The notes under the pieces were generated by a model. That model searched no databases, had not been told where the DNA came from, and saw only the letters and a program-made list of their open reading frames with translations. From Marinobacter shengliensis (lineage in GTDB: Bacteria; Pseudomonadota; Gammaproteobacteria; Pseudomonadales; Oleiphilaceae), in contig NZ_PXNO01000027.1 of assembly GCF_003007715.1 (NCBI RefSeq), forward strand, positions 744,001 through 808,000: a stretch of DNA of 64,000 bases, in the 5' to 3' direction. Made by a program: the position numbers and the translations under genes. Below are positions 36,133 to 45,174 of the stretch, piece by piece; the stretch's first letter is position 1, and every line of letters begins with the position of its first letter.

Positions 36133-37374
36133 ATGACGAATTCCAAGCAGGCAGACTATGATCTGGTGGTATTTGGTGCCACCAGCTTTGTGGGCCAGAT
36201 TCTGACCCGATACCTGGTAGAGAACTATGGCGCGGCCGGCAAGGTGAAGTGGGCGATCGCTGGCCGTTCAGAGGGCAAGCTGAATACCCTCAAAGCCGAA
36301 CTGGGTGCTCAGGCTGCGGACTTGCCGGTTCTGGTGGCAGACGCGGCCGACGATGCCGCACTGGCGGGCATGTGCCGACAGACCCGCGTGGTGATCTCCA
36401 CCGTTGGCCCATACGCATTGTATGGTGAACCGCTGGTCAAGGCCTGCGTGGACACTGGCACCGATTATTGCGACCTGACCGGTGAGGTGCAGTGGATTCG
36501 CCGGATGGTCGAGGGCTATGAAGCCCAGGCCAGGAAAACCGGTGCTCGCATTGTCCATTGCTGCGGTTTCGACTCAATCCCGTCCGATATGGGCGTCTGG
36601 TTCCTGCAGCAGCAGGCTGAGAAAGCCTTCGGCAAAACCTGCCAGGATGTGCGCATGCGGGTGAAGGTCGCCAAGGGCGGCTTGTCCGGTGGCACCGTGG
36701 CATCCATGATTAACGTGGCCAAAGAAGCTGGCGCCGATCCGAAACTGCGCAAGGAGCTTGCCAATCCCTTCTCGATCTGCCCGGAGGGCCACCGTTCGAA
36801 GGTACGTCAGCCCAGCCTGAAAACCGCAGAGTACGACAAAGACTTTGACGTGTGGCTGGCGCCGTTCGTGATGGGTGCCATCAACACCCGCGTGGTGCAC
36901 CGTTCAAACGCGCTTCAGAAGGCCCGTTACGGTCAGGAGTTCACCTACGACGAAGCGATGATGACCGGAAAGGGCGCCAAAGGCCGCCTGACCGCTTACG
37001 GCATCACCGCCGCACTTGGCGCTTTCTTTACCGCTTCCGCCATCAAGCCAACCCGTTGGGTGGTTGAGAAGTTGGTGCCCAAGCCCGGTGAGGGCCCAAG
37101 CCCGGAAGACCAGGAAAACGGCTTCTATGACCTGCGTTTTGTGGGGCGTACCACAGACGGCAAGACCATCATCACCAAAGTCACCGGCGATCGGGATCCG
37201 GGTTACGGTTCCACGGCCAAAATGCTGGGCGAGGCAGGCCTGTGCCTGGCGTTTGATTTGTCAGACGATGACCAGGGCGGTTTCTGGACGCCGGCTTCCA
37301 TGCTGGATGGCAAACTGCTGGAGCGCCTGACCAGCAAAGCTGGCCTGACTTTCGACGTGTTAGAAACCCGCTGA
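36133..37374 (+). CDS. Saccharopine-dehydrogenase-like NAD(P)-binding protein
   Basis: A 413-residue protein with an N-terminal Rossmann domain (LVVFGATSFVGQILTRYL) and the conserved ISTVGPYALYGEPLVKAC and HCCGFDSIPSDMG motifs of the saccharopine-reductase-like family. In mycobacteria one member is a trans-acting enoyl reductase for lipid synthesis, while eukaryotic members associate with lipid droplets. The substrate here is unknown. AAAGGA precedes the ATG. It converges with cydC, with 3 bp between the stops. Confidence 0.85.
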   Translation: MTNSKQADYDLVVFGATSFVGQILTRYLVENYGAAGKVKWAIAGRSEGKLNTLKAELGAQAADLPVLVADAADDAALAGMCRQTRVVISTVGPYALYGEPLVKACVDTGTDYCDLTGEVQWIRRMVEGYEAQARKTGARIVHCCGFDSIPSDMGVWFLQQQAEKAFGKTCQDVRMRVKVAKGGLSGGTVASMINVAKEAGADPKLRKELANPFSICPEGHRSKVRQPSLKTAEYDKDFDVWLAPFVMGAINTRVVHRSNALQKARYGQEFTYDEAMMTGKGAKGRLTAYGITAALGAFFTASAIKPTRWVVEKLVPKPGEGPSPEDQENGFYDLRFVGRTTDGKTIITKVTGDRDPGYGSTAKMLGEAGLCLAFDLSDDDQGGFWTPASMLDGKLLERLTSKAGLTFDVLETR

Positions 37375-37377
37375 GGG

Positions 37378-39006
37378 TCAATTCAGATGCAGGGTATGGC
37401 CGGAGGAGGGCAATAGCGCCTCCGGTCCATGCCCCAGGCAGATAACCGCTCGATCTTCCAGCCATCGATTGATCTGGGGCGCTATCCGCCCCCTGGTGTC
37501 TGTATCCACTCCAGTAAAAGGTTCATCCAGAATCACCAGGGGTGCCGTGCTCAGCAACACCCTCGCCAGCACCAACCGCCTCGCCTCACCACCAGACAGC
37601 CGGTTACCGGCACTCCCCAGCCAGGTGGATAAACCTTCGGCTTCACGGGCAAACCTGTCTGCCAGCTCTACCAGTTCCAGAACACGCCATAGATCCCCAT
37701 CGGTAGCATTGGGGTTGCCCAATAACAGATTGGCTTTAACCGTGTCTTCGAACACCACCGTCGCTTGTGTGAGATAGGCGCAGGGCAGGGCGGCGAGCTT
37801 CCCTTGCCGGGGCGGAATCACGCCGGCGAAGGTATCCGCCAGGGTGGATTTACCGGAGCCGGAGGCGCCAATAATTCCGAGTCGTTCTCCTGCGCCAACC
37901 TTGAGGCTGAAATGGGTCAGAACCGGTGGCAGCCCTGGGTGGCCAACCGAGAGATCCCGTGCTTCCAGTGCATTGGCGGTGGCTTCTGCTGGCTGCCTGT
38001 CAAACGCTGAAGAATACTCGGTTCCCGGAGCGGGCTGCACCTCCTGGTTCAGGCGCCTGGCTGCAGACAGGGTGGCGCCCAGTTTGGCGAAGGCATCCGG
38101 CAGCATGGCATAGACTTCCAGCAGCCCCATCAGGGCGATGGGTAGCAGAACCAGCACGGGGCCGGTTACCGATCCCTGGTTAAACAGGGTAATACCAACC
38201 CACAGTGTCACCACAACCGCCAGATTCACGAGTAACTGTGTGGCTGCCTGGTGCCATCCGGCACGGCTATCCACCCGCGCCTGGGTTCTGGACATTGCCA
38301 GCGCTTGCCTCATCAACCGGCCGGAGTGTTTGCCCGTGCGCCCGGCCGCAGTGAGCTCGGCAAAGCCTTCCAGGTGCTCAATAACATCGCCGCGGAGCTG
38401 CTCCTGCTGGTCACTTAGCTGACCCGATAAGTATTGTGTACCGGCGAACACTCGCCAGCTCGAAAGCAAGATAGCCACCGCCAACAGTATTAGCAGTATC
38501 AGCGCCAATGAGCCCGAGAACAGCAGCCATGCTGAGAGCACCAGCAACACGCTGACGACCCCGGCCAGGGCCGTGGGCGCGATCACCCGAAGGTACAGGG
38601 TATCCAGAGCATCCACGTCTGCGGTAAGCCTGGATAGCCATTGGGCGCCAGATTTCTGGCCCCTGTCACGGTGTCCGGCTTCGGCCATTCGGTTAAACAG
38701 GGCAACACGAATATCGGTTAGCAACTGCAGTACCGTGTTGTGGTTGTACACCCGTTCCAGATAGCGAGACACCGTGCGGGACACCGCGAAAAAACGGATG
38801 CCGCCGCCCGGAACGTACAGGTTGATGTAGGCTTGTGTGCCAGCGGCCAGCAGCAGCCCCACCAGTGCGGTCTCGGTCAGGAACCAGCCCGACAACGCCA
38901 ATAACCCGATACCGGAGAGCAGGGTAGCCAGCAACAACAGGGCTCCAACCACCAGGCGGCCGCGCCGCTGAAGAATCAGGTCCAGCCAGGGCTTGAGTTC
39001 ATGCAT
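37378..39006 (-). CDS. cydC: Thiol reductant ABC exporter subunit CydC
   Basis: Half of the CydDC exporter of cysteine and glutathione, needed to assemble cytochrome bd. The 542 residues have an N-terminal six-helix membrane domain and a C-terminal ATPase with Walker A GASGSGKST, signature LSGGEARRLVLARVL and Walker B LVILDEPFTG. The ATG at 39006 has GGGGAGG six bases upstream and overlaps the cydD stop by 8 bp. It is the last gene of cydA-cydB-cydD-cydC. Confidence 0.95.
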   Translation of the reverse strand: MHELKPWLDLILQRRGRLVVGALLLLATLLSGIGLLALSGWFLTETALVGLLLAAGTQAYINLYVPGGGIRFFAVSRTVSRYLERVYNHNTVLQLLTDIRVALFNRMAEAGHRDRGQKSGAQWLSRLTADVDALDTLYLRVIAPTALAGVVSVLLVLSAWLLFSGSLALILLILLAVAILLSSWRVFAGTQYLSGQLSDQQEQLRGDVIEHLEGFAELTAAGRTGKHSGRLMRQALAMSRTQARVDSRAGWHQAATQLLVNLAVVVTLWVGITLFNQGSVTGPVLVLLPIALMGLLEVYAMLPDAFAKLGATLSAARRLNQEVQPAPGTEYSSAFDRQPAEATANALEARDLSVGHPGLPPVLTHFSLKVGAGERLGIIGASGSGKSTLADTFAGVIPPRQGKLAALPCAYLTQATVVFEDTVKANLLLGNPNATDGDLWRVLELVELADRFAREAEGLSTWLGSAGNRLSGGEARRLVLARVLLSTAPLVILDEPFTGVDTDTRGRIAPQINRWLEDRAVICLGHGPEALLPSSGHTLHLN

Positions 39007-40672
39007 GGCGAACCTCCCCGTCACTGACAATCAGCACCTGGTCCGCGAGGGTCAGCAGGGCCTGGTGATGCGTTGAGAAAACCAGCGTTTTGCCCGCTTC
39101 CGCCAGTTTGTGAAGCGCTTCCAGAACCAGAATCTCGCTGGTCGCGTCCAGCCCGGCGGTGGGTTCATCCAGCAGGATCAGGTCATAATCCGCCAGGAAA
39201 ATACGTGCCAGGCTCAGCCTGCGAGCCTGCCCGCCGGACAACCCCTGGCCATCTTCCCCGATCAAACTGTGAATACCCTGGTCCCGGCTTTCAAGCACAC
39301 TGCCCAGGCCCACCAGGCGCAGCGCGTTCTCAATGGCAATGTCGGATGCCTCCGGACTGGTCAGGCGGAGGTTGTCTGCCCAGGAGCCCTGTATCCAGAA
39401 CCCGCGCTGGCCAAGCCAGCCAAACGGGCACTGGCCGGGTGGCTGGCCGAACACGCTGATGGCACCGCTATCCGGCTGGATAAACCCTGCCATCAAGTGC
39501 AACAAAGAGGATTTGCCACCTCCGGAGGCCCCGGTCAGCGCAACCGCTTTTCCGCGTTCAATGGTCAGTTCAAGGTTGGCGAATACCGGCTTGCCGCCCT
39601 GGTAGCTGAGGGTGACGTTGTCCAGGCTAAGACCATGATCCGGCAACGATGCGGGCGTATCGGATGCAGGCTCCCCGCCAACGGGGGTTGCCAGTCGAGC
39701 AAGGATTTCAGCGCCGGCGCCAAGAGCGGCGGCCCGGTCGTGGTAGTGTTGCGACAGCGTTCGCAGCGGCTGGAAGAACTCCGGCGCCAGCAACAGAATC
39801 AACAAACCGGAGAAGAGTGTGAGGTCCGCGCTGGGGCCGTAAGTGATGTAGCCCAGCAAACCAAAACCAATGTAGATGGCAATAACGGCAATGGCGACGG
39901 AGGCAAAAAACTCCAGTACAGCGGAAGACAGAAAGGCCACCTTGAGGGTTTTCATGGTGATCTTGCGGTATTGGTCAGACCGCCGATGCAGGGTGCGGGA
40001 AGCATCCTCCGTCTGACGAAACAATTGCAGGGTTGTGAGGCCGCGGACCTTGTCCAGAAACTGGCCTGATAATCGACTGATGGTCTCGAAATGCTGCTGG
40101 TTGACCTTCTCGGCACCCATTCCCACCAGTGCCATGAAGATCGGAATCAGCGGCGCGGAAAGCAGCAAAAAAATGCCCGCAAGCCAGTCCAGCCAGAACA
40201 CCAGAATCAGAATGGCCAGTGGCACAATCACCGACAACGACATTTGCGGCAGGAAGCGGGCGAAATAACCATGCAATGCTTCCACATGGTCCAGCCATTC
40301 CCGGGCCAGGGTGCCGGCGGAGCTGTCGGCGAGCGCTACCGGGCCGGCATCCCGCCAGTGGCGGTGAATCTGTCGTCGGGCATCGCGCCGCACCTGTTCG
40401 CTGCAGCGCGCCGCAAACTGTGTCTGGAAACCCTGGCCCAGCGTGCGAACCAGCAGCGTAGCCACCAGGGCCACGAACCAGGGTGTGAGGGTAGACGCAT
40501 TCTGGCCCTCAATGACGATTTGATGCACCAGCCAGGCCAGCAGAGCCATCTGAACGATGGTTGCCAGCCCGACCAGTGCTCCGGCTACGACCGTGGCGCG
40601 AATCCACCGCTGGTTTTTTCGGGCGAGCCCGGAAAGCCATTGGCGAATATCAGCCTGAGCCGGTTCCGCCAC
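38999..40672 (-). CDS. cydD: Thiol reductant ABC exporter subunit CydD
   Basis: Partner of CydC in the heterodimeric glutathione/cysteine exporter. The 557 residues combine a six-helix transmembrane domain with an ATPase: Walker A GASGGGKSS, signature LSGGQARRLSLARIF, Walker B LILLDEPTAG. The start is a GTG at 40672 directly after the cydB stop (TGAGTG), with GAGGGG upstream inside cydB. This continuity places exporter and oxidase in one transcript. Confidence 0.95.
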   Translation of the reverse strand: MAEPAQADIRQWLSGLARKNQRWIRATVVAGALVGLATIVQMALLAWLVHQIVIEGQNASTLTPWFVALVATLLVRTLGQGFQTQFAARCSEQVRRDARRQIHRHWRDAGPVALADSSAGTLAREWLDHVEALHGYFARFLPQMSLSVIVPLAILILVFWLDWLAGIFLLLSAPLIPIFMALVGMGAEKVNQQHFETISRLSGQFLDKVRGLTTLQLFRQTEDASRTLHRRSDQYRKITMKTLKVAFLSSAVLEFFASVAIAVIAIYIGFGLLGYITYGPSADLTLFSGLLILLLAPEFFQPLRTLSQHYHDRAAALGAGAEILARLATPVGGEPASDTPASLPDHGLSLDNVTLSYQGGKPVFANLELTIERGKAVALTGASGGGKSSLLHLMAGFIQPDSGAISVFGQPPGQCPFGWLGQRGFWIQGSWADNLRLTSPEASDIAIENALRLVGLGSVLESRDQGIHSLIGEDGQGLSGGQARRLSLARIFLADYDLILLDEPTAGLDATSEILVLEALHKLAEAGKTLVFSTHHQALLTLADQVLIVSDGEVRHA

Positions 40673-41674
40673 TCAGTGGTACCCCTCACCTGCACGGACT
40701 TTGCCGCGAAATACCCAGTAGGTCCAGGCGGTGTAAGCCAGCACGATGGGGATAACGAAGAGCAGCCCCAGCAGCAGGAACAGCTGCGATTCATAGGCAG
40801 AGGCGGCATCCCACAGGGTGTACTCCGGGGGAACCACATAGGGCCAGCGGCTGACAATCAGGCCCAGGTAAGTGGTGATGAACAGCCCCATGGTTGCCAC
40901 AAATGGCATGCCCTCGAAGCGATTGCGAACCGAGCGCCAGATCTGGAACGCACAGAGCAGAGTCAGTGCCGGCAGAACCCAGATGACTGTGATGTGATCA
41001 AACCAGCGCTCACGGACCATGTCATCCACGAACGGGGTCCATACGCTGATGATGGCGAAGATCACCAGCACCGCCGTCAGAAGAGGTGTGGTAATACGGT
41101 ATGCCCACTCCTGCAACCGGCCTTCCGTCTTCATGATCAACCAGGTCGAACCCAGTAAGGCATAACCGGCAAGCAGGCCAAAACCGGTCAACACCGTAAA
41201 GGGTGTCAGCCAGTCCAGCGCGCCACCAGAGTAGGCTCCGTTAGTGGTTTCAAAACCCTGGATATAGGCGCCAACCACGGCACCCTGAGCGAACGCAGCG
41301 AGGGTGGAGCCGCCGGCAAAGGCCCAGTTCCAGAGATAGCGGGAAGTCCGGGCCTTGAAGCGGAATTCAAATGCCACACCGCGGAAAATCAATCCGGCGA
41401 GCATCAGAAACACCCCAATATACAGCGCAGGAAGGATGATCGAATACACCAGCGGGAAGGCTGCCAACAAGCCGGCGCCGCCAAGCACCAGCCAGGTTTC
41501 GTTGCCATCCCATACCGGAGCCACGGTATTCATCATGGTGTCTCGGTCGGTCTCAGTCGGGGCGAAGGGGAACAGGATGCCAACACCCAGATCGAAACCA
41601 TCCATCAACACATACATGATCACGCCAAAGCCAATAATGAATGCCCAGATCAAAGACAGATTGAACAATTCCAT
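40673..41674 (-). CDS. cydB: Cytochrome bd ubiquinol oxidase subunit II
   Basis: Integral membrane subunit of the bd oxidase. The 333 residues show eight or more hydrophobic helices, with the family's LIWAFIIGFGVIMYVLMDGFDLGVGIL opening and the NGNETWLV-like WDGNETWLVLGG motif. It starts 2 bp after cydA and is followed directly by cydD. No small CydX-type subunit is encoded between cydB and cydD, the place where it usually sits in E. coli-type operons. Confidence 0.96.
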   Translation of the reverse strand: MELFNLSLIWAFIIGFGVIMYVLMDGFDLGVGILFPFAPTETDRDTMMNTVAPVWDGNETWLVLGGAGLLAAFPLVYSIILPALYIGVFLMLAGLIFRGVAFEFRFKARTSRYLWNWAFAGGSTLAAFAQGAVVGAYIQGFETTNGAYSGGALDWLTPFTVLTGFGLLAGYALLGSTWLIMKTEGRLQEWAYRITTPLLTAVLVIFAIISVWTPFVDDMVRERWFDHITVIWVLPALTLLCAFQIWRSVRNRFEGMPFVATMGLFITTYLGLIVSRWPYVVPPEYTLWDAASAYESQLFLLLGLLFVIPIVLAYTAWTYWVFRGKVRAGEGYH

Positions 41675-41676
41675 GA

Positions 41677-43116
41677 TCAGTGACCTCCTTCGTTGGCTGG
41701 CTTGGCATGGCTAACATCACCTTTGCCGGATTCAATTTCAAAAGGCACATGGGCGGCAGACAAAGGCCGGGCCGGGCGGTCAGATTCGTGCTCGCCTTCA
41801 TCCTCGTCTTCCAGGCCCACATAGAGCACCCGTAGCAGATAGTAGACGCCTGCGCTGAAGACAAGTCCATACACCACGACATAACCAATCAGGGTGAACA
41901 GGGCCATACCCCCGGTAAGCGACGGTGTCAGCGCCTCGGCCTGGTTCATCATGCCATACACCAACCAGGGCGAACGGCCAATCTCGGTCACGAACCATCC
42001 TGCAATCACCGCAATAAACGGAGTGATGCTCATGAACCGCAAACCCTGAAGGAACCAGCGCTTCTGGTAATAGGCGCCATTGCGTCTGAGCACCAGACCG
42101 GCAAGGGCAAAGGCAATCATCAACAGCCCCAGGCCAACCATCACCCGGAAAGACCAGAACACGATACCGACTGGTGGCTGCTCTTCTACCGCAACCTCGT
42201 TCAGGCCAGGCACCTCACCGTCCCATTTGTGGGTAAGAATAAAGCTGGCCAGGTTAGGAATACCAATCTCGAACCGGTTGGTCTGGTTTTCCTGGTCGGG
42301 AATGGCAAAAAGCAACAGTGGTACGTTTCGAGAGGTTTCCCAATTTCCTTCCATGGCTGCGACTTTGACCGGTTGATGCTCCATGGTATTCAAACCATGA
42401 AGATCACCAATTACCGCCTGGGACGGGGCCAGGACCAATAACATCCACAGGCACATGGAAAGGGCCTTGCGGTTAGCTTCCACTTCACGCCCACGAAGCA
42501 GGTACCAGGCGCTGACGCCAGCCACCACAAAGCCACCGGTCAGGAACGACGCCATAACCATATGGGCGAACCGATAGGGGAAAGAGGGATTGAATATGGC
42601 CTGAGACCAGGACGTGACATGGAATACGCCTTCTCTCAGCTCCACACCCGCAGGTGTGTGCATCCAACTGTTGGCAGACAGTATCCAGAATGAAGAGATA
42701 AAGGTACCAACCGCCACCATAATGGCTGCAAACAGGTGAACACCCGCCGGCACCTTGTGACGACCGAACAGCAGCACACCCAAAAATGCGGCCTCCAGGA
42801 AGAACGCCGTGATCACCTCATAGCTGAGCATGGGCCCGAGGAAGTTGGCTGAGGCCTGGGAGAAGTTGCTCCAGTTGGTACCGAACTGAAACGACATCAC
42901 AATGCCGGAAACCACCCCCATCCCGAATACCACGGCAAATACCTTGGTCCAAAAGGCGGACAGTTTTTCCCACAGCGGATTGCCGGTTTTGAACGCCAGG
43001 CCCTCAAGGACAGCGATGAACGACGCCAGACCGATGGAAAACACCGGGAAGATGGCGTGAAATGACACCACAAATGCGAACTGGATTCGCGATAGGATGA
43101 GAGGATCGAGCTCCAT
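41677..43116 (-). CDS. cydA: Cytochrome bd ubiquinol oxidase subunit I, short Q-loop (CIO type)
   Basis: Oxidises ubiquinol and reduces oxygen to water using hemes b558, b595 and d. The 479 residues have nine hydrophobic spans and H20 in SFHAIFPVF, corresponding to the b595 ligand. The Q-loop region (about 240-300) is short: the protein is some 40 residues shorter than E. coli CydA (522) and close to CioA, the cyanide-insensitive oxidase of pseudomonads. GGAGG precedes the ATG. An ANR/FNR site and a terminator-like leader hairpin lie upstream, pointing to oxygen control. Confidence 0.95.
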   Translation of the reverse strand: MELDPLILSRIQFAFVVSFHAIFPVFSIGLASFIAVLEGLAFKTGNPLWEKLSAFWTKVFAVVFGMGVVSGIVMSFQFGTNWSNFSQASANFLGPMLSYEVITAFFLEAAFLGVLLFGRHKVPAGVHLFAAIMVAVGTFISSFWILSANSWMHTPAGVELREGVFHVTSWSQAIFNPSFPYRFAHMVMASFLTGGFVVAGVSAWYLLRGREVEANRKALSMCLWMLLVLAPSQAVIGDLHGLNTMEHQPVKVAAMEGNWETSRNVPLLLFAIPDQENQTNRFEIGIPNLASFILTHKWDGEVPGLNEVAVEEQPPVGIVFWSFRVMVGLGLLMIAFALAGLVLRRNGAYYQKRWFLQGLRFMSITPFIAVIAGWFVTEIGRSPWLVYGMMNQAEALTPSLTGGMALFTLIGYVVVYGLVFSAGVYYLLRVLYVGLEDEDEGEHESDRPARPLSAAHVPFEIESGKGDVSHAKPANEGGH

Positions 43117-43143
43117 AGTACCTCCGGTAACTCAAACATAGTC

Positions 43144-43167
43144 AAAAAACGGGCCAGCGCGCCCGTT
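43144..43167 (-). terminator. Terminator-like hairpin in the cydA leader
   Basis: On the minus strand AACGGGC pairs with GCCCGTT around GCGCTG and is followed by TTTTTTGAC. It ends only about 28 bp before the cydA ATG and lies downstream of the predicted cyd promoter. It could attenuate the operon or end a short leader RNA of about 90 nt. Confidence 0.6.
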
Positions 43168-43240
43168 CAGCCGCTGCCTTGGCTCATCTTGTCTATTGTT
43201 ATTACCGGCAGTTCATTACGATGCTACTCAAATTGTAGCA

Positions 43241-43283
43241 ATAATGGGTAGGGCAGTTTGTCGCACCCCTTGATCAAAAACAA
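43241..43283 (-). promoter_or_regulatory. ANR/FNR-dependent promoter of cydABDC
   Basis: On the minus strand the site TTGTT-TTTG-ATCAA (43283-43270) matches the FNR/ANR consensus TTGAT-N4-ATCAA at nine of ten bases. A -10-like CATTAT lies at 43246-43241, which puts the start near 43234 and the box centre about 42 bp upstream, the class II activator position. The plus-strand methyltransferase starts only 14 bp on the other side. Confidence 0.62.
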
Positions 43284-43297
43284 TTATGGTGAGCCAC

Positions 43298-43921
43298 ATG
43301 AGCTTTTACGAGGACAGAGTGTTACCTCACATTATCGACAAGGCATGCTCCATGGGGCAGGTGATGAGACTGCGTAGCCAGATTGTACCGAGGGCCCGTG
43401 GCAGAGTGCTGGAAGTCGGCATGGGCTCCGGTATCAATCTGGAGTTTTATGACCAGAGCCAGGTTGAAATGGTCTATGGCCTGGAGCCCTCGGAAGGCAT
43501 GAGGCGCAAAGCATTACCAAATCTTAACCGATCACCCATTACCGTGGAGTGGTTGGACCTGCCCGGTGAGAAGATTCCACTGGAGGACAACTCCGTGGAT
43601 ACGGTATTGCTGACGTTCACGCTCTGCACCATCCCGGACTGGCATGCGGCATTGCTGCAGATGAAACGGGTACTGAAGCCCGGCGGCGACCTGTTGTTCC
43701 TGGAACACGGGGAGGCTCCCCATGAAACCGTCCGAAAATGGCAGCATCGCATAACCCCGGGCTGGAAAATGTTCGCGGGTGGTTGCCACCTTAACCGACA
43801 AATTGCAGACCTTATTCGCCACGCCGGCTTTGAGATTCAGGAGCTGGAAAACCTGTACATGCCCAATGCGCCGAAAATAGCCGGGTTCATCTACAAAGGG
43901 CGCGCCACCAAGCCGGTTTGA
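43298..43921 (+). CDS. Class I SAM-dependent methyltransferase
   Basis: A 207-residue methyltransferase with motif I VLEVGMGSGINLEFY, the acidic GLEPSEGM at motif II, DTVLLTFTLCTIPDW and LKPGGDLLFLEHGE. The overall arrangement resembles UbiE/phospholipid-methyltransferase-like enzymes. The substrate is unknown. The ATG at 43298 is preferred over the ATG at 43286 because GGTGAG lies just upstream of it. It is divergent from cydA and may share the ANR region. The end is followed by about 100 bp before tRNA-Leu. Confidence 0.87.
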   Translation: MSFYEDRVLPHIIDKACSMGQVMRLRSQIVPRARGRVLEVGMGSGINLEFYDQSQVEMVYGLEPSEGMRRKALPNLNRSPITVEWLDLPGEKIPLEDNSVDTVLLTFTLCTIPDWHAALLQMKRVLKPGGDLLFLEHGEAPHETVRKWQHRITPGWKMFAGGCHLNRQIADLIRHAGFEIQELENLYMPNAPKIAGFIYKGRATKPV

Positions 43922-44028
43922 TCCAAGTTGGCGGGAAAATGAGCGATCAGGGCTGAGGGAGTGGAACAGAATTGCGTTACGCCATCGGGCCTTATACAAT
44001 TCCGCCCTTCAAGAATCTCCCCTCCGAT

Positions 44029-44115
44029 GCCCGGATGGTGAAATTGGTAGACACAAGAGACTTAAAATCTCTCGACCGCAAGGTCGTGCCGGTTCGATTC
44101 CGGCTCCGGGCACCA
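44029..44115 (+). tRNA. tRNA-Leu (anticodon TAA)
   Basis: An 87-base class II tRNA with encoded CCA. The acceptor stem GCCCGG pairs with CCGGGC. The D-arm GATGGTGAAATTGGTAGAC, anticodon loop CTTAAAA with TAA, long variable arm CGACCGCAAGGTCG and T-loop GGTTCGATTCC are intact. It reads UUA and UUG. Confidence 0.97.
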
Positions 44116-44146
44116 CTATTATTTCCCTTTGCGTAAATCCGGACAT

Positions 44147-44178
44147 AAAAAAACCGCCCCTTGAGTCAAGAAGCGGCT
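44147..44178 (-). terminator. Terminator of the PEP-CTERM gene
   Basis: On the minus strand GCCGC and CTTG pair with CAAG and GCGG around ACT with a small internal loop, followed by seven T residues. It begins 26 bp after the PEP-CTERM stop. Confidence 0.75.
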
Positions 44179-44203
44179 TTCACTGCGTCACTGTGCTCTG
44201 AAA

Positions 44204-44932
44204 TCAGGCAGCTTGGCGCATCTTGCGGCGAACGCCCAGTCCCAGCAAGCCCAGGCCAAGCAAGGCCAGGGTAGAAGGCTCTGGTACCGATACCGGGCGA
44301 GAGGTGATCAAGCCTTTCAGCGTTGCGGTATTGGTTTTCTTTTCCTTGGTCCAGAATTCATCGGCCAGTGCACCGTCGTAGAAGAAGCCGGCGATGTCGA
44401 CGTAGTAATTCACGCCACCAATCAGGAAGCTATCCGAAGCGCCAACGTTCAGCGAGAAGGTCACCCGGTCTGCGCAGCCGTTGATGTTCACGCCGGAATA
44501 GTTAGCACCGCCATTTGCGCAGGGCTTGGCTTCATTTGGGGTTTCCCAGTGTTGGAACTCGAAGACCGACATGACCGTTTCTTCGACGCCGTCAATGTCC
44601 AGTGTTGATTGCACTGTTAACTGCGCGAAGGTCAACGAAGGTTCGTAGATCGGGTAGTTGAAGTGGGTAAAGGTACCCAGGTTGAAAGATACTTCTTCCG
44701 TCACTAGCGCTGGTGTGGCGACACTGTCAAAACGGTAGCCACTTTTGTTACCTCCGGAGACCGGAGTTCCCCAACGAATTTCGTTAGTGTTCTGGCCAGT
44801 TACATCCGGAGCTGTTGGCACTGTTGCGGTCCACAGTCCGGTAACGCTGGTCAGGTTAATAACGGCAGCGCTTGCGGTTCCTACGGACAACATTGCTGCG
44901 GTTGCACCGGCAACCAGTAGTTGTTTAATCAT
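44204..44932 (-). CDS. THxN-type PEP-CTERM sorting-domain protein
   Basis: A 242-residue secreted protein. It has a signal peptide (about residues 1-23, ending SVGTASAA), a beta-rich domain with the THxN element FTHFNYPIYEP, and a C-terminal sorting signal: VPEPSTLALLGLGLLGLG followed by RRKMRQ. PEP-CTERM tails are cut and anchored by exosortase and usually accompany exopolysaccharide genes; neither is in this window. Two cysteines (CANGG and NGCAD) may form a disulfide. The ATG at 44932 has GGGAG upstream and fits the signal peptide, although the frame is open further. A sigma-54-type promoter lies 77-92 bp upstream. Confidence 0.9.
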   Translation of the reverse strand: MIKQLLVAGATAAMLSVGTASAAVINLTSVTGLWTATVPTAPDVTGQNTNEIRWGTPVSGGNKSGYRFDSVATPALVTEEVSFNLGTFTHFNYPIYEPSLTFAQLTVQSTLDIDGVEETVMSVFEFQHWETPNEAKPCANGGANYSGVNINGCADRVTFSLNVGASDSFLIGGVNYYVDIAGFFYDGALADEFWTKEKKTNTATLKGLITSRPVSVPEPSTLALLGLGLLGLGVRRKMRQAA

Positions 44933-45008
44933 GAGAGGCACTCCCTGTGAGCATGTCGTTGTTGTGTCGCGATCGGAATAGCGCTTCCGAGGCATACACG
45001 GATACATC

Positions 45009-45024
45009 AGCAATTGGAGTGCCT
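45009..45024 (-). promoter_or_regulatory. Sigma-54-type promoter of the PEP-CTERM gene
   Basis: AGGCACTCCAATTGCT on the minus strand matches TGGCAC-N5-TTGCW, with the GG and GC pairs at the exact -24/-12 spacing and only the first base off. The predicted start near 44998 lies about 66 nt before the ATG. PEP-CTERM genes in other bacteria are often under sigma-54 and the PrsK/PrsR two-component pair. Confidence 0.62.
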
Positions 45025-45174
45025 GGGGCTGAAATTCCTCAGATTAACAAAAGGAAAGCGAGAAGGGCGCCCCTGAAGACAGGCGATTCCGGATGCTGGT
45101 GTAAATAATACGGACACGCTCCAAAGATACCCGCGGGCTTGTAACCCGCCTTCAGGTAGTTGCCACTCAATTCA

